Of a DNA stretch of 64,000 bases, positions 24,065 through 33,115 are shown in pieces. A program made the translations under genes and the position numbers. The notes below the pieces were generated by a model that did no database searches, had not been told where the DNA came from, and saw nothing but the letters and a program-made list of their open reading frames with translations. This stretch comes from Oligoflexia bacterium (lineage in GTDB: Bacteria > Bdellovibrionota > Bdellovibrionia > JABDDW01): the NCBI GenBank assembly GCA_016715815.1, contig JADJXN010000009.1, positions 1 to 64,000 on the forward strand, given 5' to 3'. Positions within the stretch are counted from its first letter, which is position 1; each line of letters starts with the position of its first letter.

Positions 24065-25149
24065 TCAGTAATCTGTTGCTAGTTTTAGTAAATGGCCCGC
24101 ATCTGTTGAAATATACAACCAACCGTCCGGACCTGAACGCACATGGCGCACACGCATATTTTTATTTTTTAGTAATTCTTCCTCAAGTACAACTTTTTCA
24201 TTTTGAATTTCTACTCTTCTTAAATGTTTACTTGAAAGACAGGCTAGAAATAGGTTGTTTTTCCATTTTTTCAACTTCTCGCCCTTATAAATATCCATAC
24301 CTGAAGGAGAAATAGATGGCACCCAAGTTTTTATGGGAAGTTGCATTCCAGGTTTATTTTTTCCATCTCCTATTTTGGGCCCCCAATACTCACGGCCAGC
24401 TGTTACAATAGGCCAGCCGTAGTTTTTTCCACTGTCTATAATGTTAATTTCATCCCCACCACGAGGGCCAAACTCTACTTCATATAAAATTTTTGAATCT
24501 CCATCATAGACTATACCCTGAGGGTTACGATGCCCATAGGACCAAATTTCGCCAAGTGCATTTTTAGTTTTAATAAATGGATTACCAGGGTGTGCTTTGC
24601 CTAATTCTGTAAGCCTTAAAATTTTTCCGTTATGTACACTTAAATCTTGCGCCTTGTCCCTTTCATTTCGCTCACCTATTGTCATAAATAATTCAAGGTT
24701 TTTTCCCCAAGCTAACCTTGAGCCAAAATGAATAACACTTTCGCCGACAGCATGAGCTGTAAAAAGCTCTTCATACTGACTAAGAATATTTTCTTTAAGC
24801 TTAAACCGAGAAAGAGCAGTTGTATAGTTACCGTCTGACACTTTTTTACTAAATGTAAAATACACTAAGTTATTTTTATTAAAATTTGGATGAAGCCTTA
24901 TATCTAACAAACCACCCTGGCCACCTGAGTAAATCTGCACTGGCACCTCAAGTTGAGTCACTTTTTTTGTTTTTAAATCAAGAAGTTTAAAGACACCTGA
25001 GCGCTCTGTAAAAATAATTTGTGTGTTGCTGACAAAATCAAAACCCCAAACTACATCTTCGCCTTTAAATAAAACTTCCTCTTTAAGCTGATAACTTTGG
25101 GCTAAAGCTGAATGAAAGATTAAAATAAGTAATGCAATTTTTTAATCAT
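24065..25149 (-). CDS. PQQ-dependent aldose sugar dehydrogenase-like protein with apparent frameshift near the start
   Basis: The main frame (24065-24961 and its upstream extension to 25141) encodes a soluble six-bladed beta-propeller of the glucose/sorbosone dehydrogenase (YliI/Asd) family. Markers are GGQGGLLDIRLHPNF, WSYGHRNPQGIVYD and GGDEINIIDSGKNYGWP. The GTG at 24961 is not the true start: the frame stays open upstream through KGEDVVWGFDF. A perfect signal peptide (MIKK, then IALLILIFHSALA) exists only if one base is added to the A6 run at 25138-25143 (plus-strand T6). As written, the ATG at 25149 hits TAA after nine codons. This is a homopolymer error, a recent mutation or slippage. 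The enzyme oxidises aldoses in the periplasm. Confidence 0.75.
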
Positions 25150-25177
25150 AAAAAATCTCAGCGATGAGTTCATCATT

Positions 25178-26026
25178 TTAAAACACTCCCAAGTGAACTG
25201 AGTGAGAAACAAATTTGTAGCCAATGTTTTGGTAAATCTTATTTGAGGTAGGGTTAGTTATATCTGTATACAAATTTGTTTCTCGTTTGCCACTATCTAA
25301 AAGATGTTGGGTTAATTTTGCCGTTACAATACTGGCATATCCATTGTTTCTTAGCTCTTTTGGAGTAAACACCAAATTTACTGAGCAAGAGCTTTGAATA
25401 TCTCTACTCCAACAAGCCATGGAAACAAGCTTGTTCTTCATTTCTAAAACATAAACCATATTATTAGTAATTCTTGTTTTTGCTAACTCAACACTATCTA
25501 CTGGTGGGTCATGGGGCACTGCCTCGTTATGAAAACTCTTAATCCAATCACTAATAGTTGAAACATCGCTTGTTTCAGCTTTCCTAAATTTAATATCTTT
25601 AGGCTCTTTAGGATGGATTACTTTTTTACAGTTATAAATTCCCTGCTCCATATTAATTTTTGTTTTCTGACCTGTGCCTTCAATTAAAGGCTTAAATAAC
25701 TTTGTAGTTTCAAGCTCCCCAATCACCCCATTAAATGGAATATTAAAATTCAAAAAATGCTCAAATAACTTTTTCAATCTTGAATAATTTGCTACTGGAG
25801 TAGGTATTAAATTTTGGTTAGTGAAGTAGCGCCCGCAGATAAGAGCACCCCAAAAAGCATCACCATCAAAGAGAGCACTTTGGTAAAGACAATCCGTGGA
25901 ATTTGAACAATACATATAAGCCAAACCAAGAAATAGACTGTTTTTTGCCTCTTCTTTTTTTAAAAAAGGAGAAACTTCACTCCAGAATATTTTTGGGTTG
26001 TTATAGGTTTTTACTATTTCAGGCAT
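25178..26026 (-). CDS. GNAT-family acetyltransferase
   Basis: The 282-residue protein has an uncharacterised N-terminal half and a C-terminal GNAT domain (about 140-282). The domain contains the acetyl-CoA-binding loop KELRNNGYASIVTA, preceded by the NLVF strand, and the TDITNPTSNKIYQNIGYKFV segment. This layout is the FR47/GNAT group of predicted acetyltransferases with unknown amine substrates. It starts two bases before the stop of the YciI-like gene on the same strand, so the two are likely cotranscribed. Confidence 0.78.
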   Translation of the reverse strand: MPEIVKTYNNPKIFWSEVSPFLKKEEAKNSLFLGLAYMYCSNSTDCLYQSALFDGDAFWGALICGRYFTNQNLIPTPVANYSRLKKLFEHFLNFNIPFNGVIGELETTKLFKPLIEGTGQKTKINMEQGIYNCKKVIHPKEPKDIKFRKAETSDVSTISDWIKSFHNEAVPHDPPVDSVELAKTRITNNMVYVLEMKNKLVSMACWSRDIQSSCSVNLVFTPKELRNNGYASIVTAKLTQHLLDSGKRETNLYTDITNPTSNKIYQNIGYKFVSHSVHLGVF

Positions 26027-26028
26027 AA

Positions 26029-26319
26029 TTATCCAAGATAGTTGTTTTCTGCATTAGCTATCTGCCAAGTCCGGATCTTATAACTTCTAACTCCCTCAAT
26101 AACAAAGGGATCAGACTGTGCAATAGTATTAGCCTCAAACTTATCCGCTGCTTTAATTACAACCATACCAGAAGGATCATCAGTGAAAGGGCCGCAAAGA
26201 ACAAGCCTACCCTCTTGATCAAGCTTTTTAAGATGCTTAATGTGCTGTTTAATAACTTCTTGAGTAGTTTTTTTATTTTGAATTTTGTTGAGCAAAATTA
26301 CGTATAGAATATTTTGCAT
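26029..26319 (-). CDS. YciI-like protein
   Basis: The 96-residue protein has the ferredoxin-like YciI/YCII layout: YVILLNKI strand, HIKHLKKLDQEGRLVLCGPF with the conserved His and GPF, and the SDPFVIEGVRSYKIRTW end. Family members are small enzymes or dehydrochlorinase-like proteins with a His-Asp dyad; function is generally unknown. It is the first gene of a two-gene unit with the GNAT gene. Confidence 0.8.
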   Translation of the reverse strand: MQNILYVILLNKIQNKKTTQEVIKQHIKHLKKLDQEGRLVLCGPFTDDPSGMVVIKAADKFEANTIAQSDPFVIEGVRSYKIRTWQIANAENNYLG

Positions 26320-26333
26320 CGACTGTTAATTCC

Positions 26334-26369
26334 CATATCAGATATCCGATATCAGATATCTGATATCGG
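26334..26369. repeat. GATATC heptad repeat behind tRNA-Glu
   Basis: Five near-perfect seven-base units follow each other (CATATCA, GATATCC, GATATCA, GATATCT, GATATCG). Because GATATC is a palindrome the whole run can fold on itself. It lies 12 bases beyond the CCA end of tRNA-Glu. A related run is at 58446-58482; the two share a 19-base identical stretch ending in GGAGTG. Confidence 0.85.
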
Positions 26370-26381
26370 AGTGTGGTTCGA

Positions 26382-26457
26382 TGGCGTCCCCACGGGGATT
26401 CGAACCCCGGTATTTACCGTGAAAGGGTAATGTCCTAGGCCTCTAGACGATGGGGAC
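26382..26457 (-). tRNA. tRNA-Glu (anticodon TTC)
   Basis: The 76-base gene has a GTCCCCA/TGGGGAC acceptor stem, the loop CTTTCAC with anticodon TTC, a TTCGAAT T-loop, discriminator G and an encoded CCA. It follows tRNA-Lys by two bases on the same strand and is probably cotranscribed with it. Confidence 0.95.
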
Positions 26458-26459
26458 GC

Positions 26460-26536
26460 TGGTGAGCCGCGGTGGACTCGAACCACCGACCCTCTCCTTA
26501 AAAGGGAGATGCTCTAACCAACTGAGCTAGCGGCCC
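26460..26536 (-). tRNA. tRNA-Lys (anticodon TTT)
   Basis: The 77-base gene has a GGGCCGC/GCGGCTC acceptor stem (one G-T pair), a D-arm AGCTCAGTTGGTTAGAGC, anticodon loop CTTTTAA with TTT, T-loop TTCGAGT, discriminator A and an encoded CCA. It is the upstream member of a two-tRNA unit. Confidence 0.95.
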
Positions 26537-26560
26537 TAATAAAAAAACGTGAACTAGAGT

Positions 26561-26587
26561 TTTATAAGCCCTAGAAATAACTGTCAA
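26561..26587 (-). promoter_or_regulatory. candidate sigma-70 promoter of the tRNA-Lys/tRNA-Glu unit
   Basis: A perfect TTGACA (minus strand, 26587-26582) is followed after 15 bases by TATAAA (26566-26561), about 25 bases before the tRNA-Lys 5' end. The spacer is short for a housekeeping promoter, which lowers confidence. Confidence 0.5.
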
Positions 26588-26589
26588 TG

Positions 26590-27888
26590 TTAACTTTTAA
26601 ATAATGGTTTCACCCAGATAGTGGCTTTTCTGTCAGGCCCCGTAGAGATAATGTCACACCCTATGCCTACCTGCTTTTCAATGAAAGAAATATAGTCTTT
26701 TGCTTCTTTTGGAAGCTCTGATTTTTTGCTAACTCCGTCAATATCCTTAGACCAGCCTTTAAAGCTTTTATAAATAGGCTCCACCCCCTCTAAAACCTTG
26801 GCAGATGTTGGAAAATCGGTGATTTTTTTACCCTTATATTTATAACCCACAGCCACTTTTAGCTCATCAAGGCCCGTTAAAACATCAAGCTTCATTAAAG
26901 ACAAAGAAGTAAGCCCATTAACCCTAATAGCATACTTTAAAGCCACAAGATCAAGCCACCCACAGCGGCGCCTTCTACCTGTTGTAGCCCCAAATTCTGA
27001 GCCCTTTTTTTGAATTAATTCACCAATATCGTCATGAAGCTCGGTAGGAAAAGGCCCCGTGCCCACCCTTGTGGTATAGGCCTTTGTAATACCAATAACC
27101 TTTTTAACACTACTTGGCCCAAGCCCTGTGCCTGTGCATGCCCCACCAGCCACAGTATTACTTGAAGTTACAAAGGGGTAAGTTCCATGCAATAAATCTA
27201 AAAGAGTGCCCTGAGCGCCTTCAAATAAAACCTTTTTTTTCTTCTTCATAGCAAGGCTGATCATTAAACCTGGGTCATCTATTCTATGCACTTCAAGCTG
27301 GCGCCCAAGCTCCATGTATTTATCATGAAGCTCTGCCACACTTAATGGGCGGGATCTAAAAAAGTTTTCAATTAAAAAGTTTTTTTCCTCTAATGCGACA
27401 GTCAGTTTTTGCTTAAGTGCTTCTGAATCAAAAAGATCACGAAATAAAACCGCCTTGCGGGAAGCCCTATCTTCATAAGCGGGGCCAATGCCGCGGCCGG
27501 TGGTCCCTATTTTTTCTCTACCTAATCTTTCCTCACGGCTTTGATCTATAATTTTATGGTAAGGCATAATTAAAGTAGCCCCATCAGCAATAAGAAGCTG
27601 GCGTGGGTTTGTTAGAATTCCTTTTTCTTTAAGGGCATTTATTTCTGTAATTAAAACTTCAGGGTCTAAAACAACACCACTTGCTATTATACAAGTGCAG
27701 CGCTTATGTAAAATTCCAGAAGGTATTAGATGTAAAACTGTTTTTTGGCCATTTACCACAAGGGTGTGGCCAGCGTTATTACCACCTTGGTAGCGAACCA
27801 CTATGTCTGCTTGACTTGAAAATACGTCTACTACTTTGCCTTTACCCTCATCTCCCCACTGCGCCCCAACAACAACAATACCTGACAT
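26590..27888 (-). CDS. purA: adenylosuccinate synthetase
   Basis: This 432-residue enzyme joins IMP and aspartate using GTP, the first committed step to AMP. The ATG at 27888 (MSGIVVVGAQWGDEGKGK) places the conserved P-loop-like GDEGKGK at residues 11-17; an AGGAGA lies ten bases upstream. The longer frame to 27915 adds nine unrelated residues. GGNNAGHT, the IGTTGRGIGPAYEDR segment, VAGGACTGTGLGP and TTGRRRRCGWLD are diagnostic. It lies downstream of the aminotransferase gene and just upstream of the tRNA pair. Confidence 0.96.
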   Translation of the reverse strand: MSGIVVVGAQWGDEGKGKVVDVFSSQADIVVRYQGGNNAGHTLVVNGQKTVLHLIPSGILHKRCTCIIASGVVLDPEVLITEINALKEKGILTNPRQLLIADGATLIMPYHKIIDQSREERLGREKIGTTGRGIGPAYEDRASRKAVLFRDLFDSEALKQKLTVALEEKNFLIENFFRSRPLSVAELHDKYMELGRQLEVHRIDDPGLMISLAMKKKKKVLFEGAQGTLLDLLHGTYPFVTSSNTVAGGACTGTGLGPSSVKKVIGITKAYTTRVGTGPFPTELHDDIGELIQKKGSEFGATTGRRRRCGWLDLVALKYAIRVNGLTSLSLMKLDVLTGLDELKVAVGYKYKGKKITDFPTSAKVLEGVEPIYKSFKGWSKDIDGVSKKSELPKEAKDYISFIEKQVGIGCDIISTGPDRKATIWVKPLFKS

Positions 27889-27892
27889 ATAT

Positions 27893-28987
27893 TTAATTCT
27901 CCTTTTTATAACCAAGGTCTTTTAGTGTGAACTCTAAAGCTTTAAGCATTGATACAACATCAAAAATACTGCAATAACCCATATGCCCTAATCTAAAAAT
28001 TTTGCCTTTAACATGGTCTTGGCCGCCAATAATGGTAAAGCCATATTTTTTAAACATATGCTCTACAATTTTTTCTCCGTCTATACCCTGTGGTGCATAC
28101 ACTGCTGTAATACTGTTTGATGGGTTTTGCGCAAAAAGTTTAAGCCCCAATGCCTTAACACCTTCCCTAGTTGCCTGGGCTAGTTTTTCATGGCGGTCAA
28201 AAACATTTTCTAAACCTTCTTCAAAAATCATATCAAGTGAAACACTTAAACCCTGAATGAGAGAAATAGCTGGTGTAAAATGAGTTTGATTTTTTGCTAG
28301 CATTTCTAGCTCTTTTAAAACATTAAAATAATATTTTGGTAATGTGGATTGCTCTGCAAATTTTAAAGCCTTAGTGCTCACACTCATCATTGAAAGCCCA
28401 GGGGGAAGCATAAAAGCCTTTTGTGAGCCTGAAATCACTACATCAAGACCCCAGTCATCTGTTTTTATGTTACTAACACCAATAGCGGTTATACCATCTA
28501 CAAGCATAAGTGTTTGGGGGTGTTTTTTAATTAGCTCTCCGAGAGCTTTTACGTCATGGTGAACACCCGTTGAAGTTTCACAAATTTGGGTAAAAATACC
28601 TTTAACGTTTTTTTCTTTTTCTAAAAGTTTTTTTACATCATTTATATCTACGGAATTTCCCCACTCAACATCTAAATTAATAACCTCAAGGCCATAAATT
28701 TTTGCCTGCTCGCTCCAACGCTCACCAAATTTTCCTGAGCGCACAACAATAACTTTATCTCCTTTGGAGAAAAAGTTAACCACACTTGATTCCATAGCAC
28801 CCGAGCCAACGCTTGCATGAAGTAAAACATCATTTTTAGTTTGAAACACAAACTGTAATTGCTTTTTAACTTTTTCTAAAACAGCTTCAAATTCTTTAGT
28901 GCGGTGGTGAATGATGGGCTTTGCCATTTCTAGTAAAACTTGTTCTGGAATTTGTGAGGGCCCAGGGGCCATGAGATATTTCTTCAT
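27893..28987 (-). CDS. class V aminotransferase (alanine-glyoxylate / serine-pyruvate type)
   Basis: The 364-residue fold-type I PLP enzyme begins MAPGPSQIPEQV, typical of the alanine-glyoxylate/serine-glyoxylate/soluble hydrogenase small-subunit group. The PLP lysine is in SGSQKAFMLPPGL and the cofactor aspartate in MLVDGITAIG. In many deltaproteobacteria-like genomes such enzymes act in serine or glycine synthesis, so transamination of phosphohydroxypyruvate or glyoxylate is possible. The reaction is not fixed by sequence. It overlaps the leuS stop by four bases and is followed by purA. Confidence 0.85.
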   Translation of the reverse strand: MKKYLMAPGPSQIPEQVLLEMAKPIIHHRTKEFEAVLEKVKKQLQFVFQTKNDVLLHASVGSGAMESSVVNFFSKGDKVIVVRSGKFGERWSEQAKIYGLEVINLDVEWGNSVDINDVKKLLEKEKNVKGIFTQICETSTGVHHDVKALGELIKKHPQTLMLVDGITAIGVSNIKTDDWGLDVVISGSQKAFMLPPGLSMMSVSTKALKFAEQSTLPKYYFNVLKELEMLAKNQTHFTPAISLIQGLSVSLDMIFEEGLENVFDRHEKLAQATREGVKALGLKLFAQNPSNSITAVYAPQGIDGEKIVEHMFKKYGFTIIGGQDHVKGKIFRLGHMGYCSIFDVVSMLKALEFTLKDLGYKKEN

Positions 28988-31356
28988 GTCTTTGCTATAA
29001 GATTTAAAATCTTTCCTTGTTTATAAATAATTTTATCTGGTTTGCCACTAGGTATTTGGTTTTTTACTGCTACTATATTTAATGCAAGGCCTAAGGCCTC
29101 AGCTTCTGTTGCGGTGGGTGAAATTTCAATGGTTCCACGCATTTTACCGTTAACCTGCACACCCATGGTAATCACATCGTCTTTTACAAGCTCTGGGTTA
29201 TAACTAGGCCACAAAGCCAAATTGACAAAGCCTTTTTCACCTAAGGCTTGCCAAATTTCCTCGCTCATATGGGGGGCAAAGGGCATCATAAGTTGGCAAA
29301 GTAGCTTTATCACTTTGCGCGGTTTTAGCTCGAGTTTATAGAGCTCATTAACTAAAATCATCATTTGGCTGATGGCTGTGTTAAAGCTCATGCTCTCAAT
29401 ATCTTCTGTTACTTTCTTAATTGTTTTATGTAAAAGTTTTTCTATTTCAGATGGTATTGGTAAATCTTGTGCAACCACTTTTCCAGAATCATCAAAGACC
29501 AAACGCCACACGCGCTCTAAAAAGCGCCTCACCCCTTCAATACCGGTTGTGGCCCAGGGTTTATCTTTATCAAAAGGGCCCATAAAACAAATGTACATTC
29601 TCACGGCATCGGCTCCATAATTTTTTCTAACTTCATCAGGGTCAATGGTGTTACCACGGGACTTTGACATTTTCTCGCCATCAGGGCCAAGTAACATTCC
29701 CTGATGAGCTAGTTTTTTAAAAGGCTCATCATAAGAAGTCAGCCCCACATCAAAAAGTACTTTTTGCCAAAACCGAGCATAGAGTAAATGCCCTACTGTA
29801 TGCTCCGGTCCTCCAACGTATAAATCCACAGGCATCCAGTATTTTTGTGCATCATGTGAGAATGCTTCGTTCTCGTTTTTGGGATCTGTATATCTTAAAA
29901 AATACCATGAAGAGCCGGCAGAGCCGGGCATTGTATCGGTTTCGCGTTTGCCTCCAGCATACTTAACCCAGTTAGAATTTCTAGCTAGCGGTGCTTCACC
30001 TTTTTCTGAAGGTTCATAGTCTGCCACTTCTGGCAAAACCACAGGAAGCTCGTCTTTAGAGAGAGTTTTAATTGAGCCATCAGATAAATGCACCACAGGA
30101 AAAGGCTCACCCCAATAGCGCTGGCGGCTAAACAGCCAGTCGCGCAATTTATACTGCACTTGTTTTTTGCCAAGACCACGTTTGACAATTTCATCAATCA
30201 TTTTTTTAATTGCTGAAGCCTTTTCAAGGCTATTTAAAAAATCGCTATTAACTAATTTACCATCACCATCAAAGGGTAAATCTCCCCCCTCAAGCACTCT
30301 TTTAATTTCAAGATTAAATTTTTTTGCAAATTCAAAATCACGGGCGTCATGGGCAGGTACTGCCATTATGGCTCCTGTACCATAATCCATTAAAACGTAA
30401 TCAGAGATCCAAATGGGAATTTTTTGATTGTTAAAAGGGTTAATGGCATAGGCCCCGCTAAAAACTCCGGTTTTATCTTCGTTAGCTTTACGGCTTACTT
30501 CACTTTTTGAAAGCGCTTGGGTGATATAATTTTTAATTTCTGTGGTTTGATTTATTTTTTTACACAAAGGATGTTCTGGCGCCACAACCATAAATGTAGC
30601 ACCAAAAATAGTATCAGGGCGGGTTGTGTAAACCACCAAATCTTCATCAGTTGTGGTTTTAAATTTAATTTCAGCACCCTCAGATTTCCCAATCCAATTT
30701 CTTTGCCCATCTTTGGTGCGCTCGGGCCAATCAAGCTTGTCTAAATCTTTTAAAAGCCTTTCAGCATAATCTGTAATTTTAAGCATCCACTGTTTCATAG
30801 GCATACGCACTACAGGATGCCCACCACGCTCAGATTTACCATCGACTACTTCTTCATTGGCTAAAACTGTTTTTAAAGCTGGGCACCAGTTTACTGGCAC
30901 TTCTTTTTGGTAAGCAAGGCCGCGCTCAAAAAGTTTTGTAAAAATAAATTGTGTCCATTTGTAATATTTTGGATCACAAGTGGAAACCTCTCTTGACCAA
31001 TCAAAACTGTAACCAAAAGATTTTAGTTGGCGCCTAAAATTATCAATGGCTTTTTGAGTGGTAATTGCCGGATGGATTCCGGTTTGAATGGCATACTGCT
31101 CAGCAGGTAAGCCAAAGGCATCATAACCCATAGGGTGAAGAACGTTAAACCCTTGAGCTCTCTTATAGCGCGCCACAATATCTGTTGGTGTGTAAGAAAC
31201 TAAATGCCCCACATGAAGGCCTGCCCCTGATGGGTAAGGGAACATATCAAGAGCGTAGTATTTTGGTTTTTGAGATTTTTTATCGGCTAAAAAGCAATGG
31301 GCTTCCTCCCATTTTTTTTGCCATTTTTGATCAATTTCAGTGTGGTTGTAGCTCAT
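28984..31356 (-). CDS. leuS: leucyl-tRNA synthetase
   Basis: This 790-residue class I synthetase charges tRNA-Leu. The HIGH-type motif is in PYPSGAGLHVGHLVSY near residue 40, the KMSKS motif in GEKMSKSRGNTI, and the editing domain includes TTRPDTIFGATF and YGTGAIMAVPAHDARD. It is shorter than E. coli LeuS (860) but has all domains. It is divergent from lptE and opens a leuS-aminotransferase-purA transcription unit. Confidence 0.96.
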   Translation of the reverse strand: MSYNHTEIDQKWQKKWEEAHCFLADKKSQKPKYYALDMFPYPSGAGLHVGHLVSYTPTDIVARYKRAQGFNVLHPMGYDAFGLPAEQYAIQTGIHPAITTQKAIDNFRRQLKSFGYSFDWSREVSTCDPKYYKWTQFIFTKLFERGLAYQKEVPVNWCPALKTVLANEEVVDGKSERGGHPVVRMPMKQWMLKITDYAERLLKDLDKLDWPERTKDGQRNWIGKSEGAEIKFKTTTDEDLVVYTTRPDTIFGATFMVVAPEHPLCKKINQTTEIKNYITQALSKSEVSRKANEDKTGVFSGAYAINPFNNQKIPIWISDYVLMDYGTGAIMAVPAHDARDFEFAKKFNLEIKRVLEGGDLPFDGDGKLVNSDFLNSLEKASAIKKMIDEIVKRGLGKKQVQYKLRDWLFSRQRYWGEPFPVVHLSDGSIKTLSKDELPVVLPEVADYEPSEKGEAPLARNSNWVKYAGGKRETDTMPGSAGSSWYFLRYTDPKNENEAFSHDAQKYWMPVDLYVGGPEHTVGHLLYARFWQKVLFDVGLTSYDEPFKKLAHQGMLLGPDGEKMSKSRGNTIDPDEVRKNYGADAVRMYICFMGPFDKDKPWATTGIEGVRRFLERVWRLVFDDSGKVVAQDLPIPSEIEKLLHKTIKKVTEDIESMSFNTAISQMMILVNELYKLELKPRKVIKLLCQLMMPFAPHMSEEIWQALGEKGFVNLALWPSYNPELVKDDVITMGVQVNGKMRGTIEISPTATEAEALGLALNIVAVKNQIPSGKPDKIIYKQGKILNLIAKT

Positions 31357-31437
31357 ACAGTAGGGATCTATTTATAATCAGCAAATTTCATTTTTGAAAG
31401 CTTGTTTTTGTGTGCAAAAAAAATTAAAGTGGTTTTA

Positions 31438-32034
31438 ATGAAATTCTTCTTACTTTTAGCTCTAACGGCACACCTTTTTGGGTGCGCAAGCTATCATCTG
31501 GGCCATTACAAACGTCATTTGCCAGGGGGCTATGACCGTGTGGCCATCCCCATGTTTACTAATAAAACCGATGAAGTAGGCATTGAAAACTACTTTACAA
31601 AGGCTTTAAAGTTTGAATTTGAGAGAAGCCGCCTTGCTACTGTCACCTCAAAAGAACATGCTCAAATTATAATAGAGGGTTTTATTAAATCTGTTGATTA
31701 TGTTGGTGGTAGCCCCACTAAATATGATGAGAAAGAGGGTCTTCAAACTCCTACCAATTCAAACACAAACCCGCTACCAAAGGGTACAACACTTTTTAAA
31801 TCTTACACAGCTAGCTTGGTTGTTCAGCTTGTGGCAAAAAAAGTATCTGATAACACCATTATTTGGACAGGAGATTTTAGCTCCTCTAAAGGTTTCTCAG
31901 GCGCACTTATAGGCTCCCCACAATATAATTATGCAAACCCACTTTATAATCAAAGTGCAAGGGTGCAAACCATTGAAAAGCAGGCTAAAGAGATGATGCT
32001 TGAAGCCCATGACCGCATGACGGAGAACTTTTAA
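31438..32034 (+). CDS. lptE: LptE-like lipopolysaccharide assembly lipoprotein
   Basis: The ATG at 31438 gives 198 residues starting with a lipoprotein signal peptide ending in the lipobox HLFGCAS; the open frame from 31402 has extra non-signal residues. After the lipidated cysteine comes YHLGHYKRHLPGGYDRVAIPMFTNKT, the LptE opening pattern, then helical FTKALKFEFERS. LptE plugs and assembles the LptD outer-membrane LPS translocon. The gene order leuS/lptE/holA is common in proteobacteria and supports the call. Confidence 0.85.
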   Translation: MKFFLLLALTAHLFGCASYHLGHYKRHLPGGYDRVAIPMFTNKTDEVGIENYFTKALKFEFERSRLATVTSKEHAQIIIEGFIKSVDYVGGSPTKYDEKEGLQTPTNSNTNPLPKGTTLFKSYTASLVVQLVAKKVSDNTIIWTGDFSSSKGFSGALIGSPQYNYANPLYNQSARVQTIEKQAKEMMLEAHDRMTENF

Positions 32035-32035
32035 A

Positions 32036-33058
32036 ATGTCTACTCAAGAAGCAAAAGTAGTAAGCCAAAAAATTAATCAAGGGCAATTTGCACCACTTTA
32101 CTTATTTACTGGTGATGAAGTTTTTATGATTGATGAGCTCCTAAGTCTTTTAAAGGAAAAGGTCATTGGTGATAGCTTGGCTGATTTTAACCTAAATACT
32201 TTTTATGCTTCAGATGTAGAAGTGGAAACTATTATTGACACCGTACAAACACTACCAATGATGGCACCAAGAAGACTTGTAATTGTAAAGCAAGCTGAGG
32301 ATTTTAATGCCTCAGAACTTGAAAAACTAGCTTGCCTTGTTGATGAGCCCGTAGACACAACAACTTTAGTTTTTGTAGCTAATAAAGTGGATATGCGCAA
32401 AAAGTTTTTTAAACTTTTTGATCAAAACGGAGTGGTTGTTAAATTTCAAAAACCTTTTGAAAATCAACTGGCTCCCTGGATACACCACATTGCTAAAAAA
32501 CATGGTGTGAGCTTAACCCCACAAGCTGTGGAACTTGTGCGTGAGTGCGTAGGTGCACATTTAAGTGATATTAATAACGAGCTAGCAAAAGCCGTTTCTT
32601 ATGTGGGTAGCGTAAAATCTGAGCTTGATGTTGATGATTTAAAAAGCGTTATTAGCCGCACCCGTGTGGATAGCGTGTTTCAGCTTGTAAATAGCATGAG
32701 CTCTAGTGACACAGCTTCTGCTTTAACTTACTTAGCTAATCTTTTAGAGCACGGAGAAAATGAAATCGCTGTTTTAACCATGATTATTAGGCACTATAGA
32801 ATTTTACTTTTATGCAATGAGGGTTTGCGTGAGGGCTTAAGTGCTCCTCAAATTGCTTCTCGCGTAGGTGTACATGGCTTTTTTATTAAAGATTATATTC
32901 AACAAGCAAGGTCTCAAAACGTTAAAAGCCTTGAACGTATTTATGCCATCTTGTTAGATACTGATAGGGCTTTAAAGTCCAACCCCCTAGCCTCCCATAT
33001 TTGGCTTGAGAATTTAATCTTGCAATCTTGTAAACAGCCCGTTTCTTTGGGTGTTTAG
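32036..33058 (+). CDS. holA: DNA polymerase III delta subunit
   Basis: This 340-residue clamp-loader subunit opens the beta sliding clamp. It has the HolA layout: APLYLFTGDEVFMIDELL near residues 18-35, TLPMMAPRRLVIVKQAED near 72-89, and the C-terminal collar domain with LANLLEHGENEIAVLTMIIRHYR. The start codon comes one base after the lptE stop. It is convergent with the HNH endonuclease gene. Confidence 0.93.
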   Translation: MSTQEAKVVSQKINQGQFAPLYLFTGDEVFMIDELLSLLKEKVIGDSLADFNLNTFYASDVEVETIIDTVQTLPMMAPRRLVIVKQAEDFNASELEKLACLVDEPVDTTTLVFVANKVDMRKKFFKLFDQNGVVVKFQKPFENQLAPWIHHIAKKHGVSLTPQAVELVRECVGAHLSDINNELAKAVSYVGSVKSELDVDDLKSVISRTRVDSVFQLVNSMSSSDTASALTYLANLLEHGENEIAVLTMIIRHYRILLLCNEGLREGLSAPQIASRVGVHGFFIKDYIQQARSQNVKSLERIYAILLDTDRALKSNPLASHIWLENLILQSCKQPVSLGV

Positions 33059-33115
33059 GTTTTTTACTTCTCTCAGCATAGCCTTGTGTTTCTAAAGTTG
33101 TTTTTAACACTTTCT

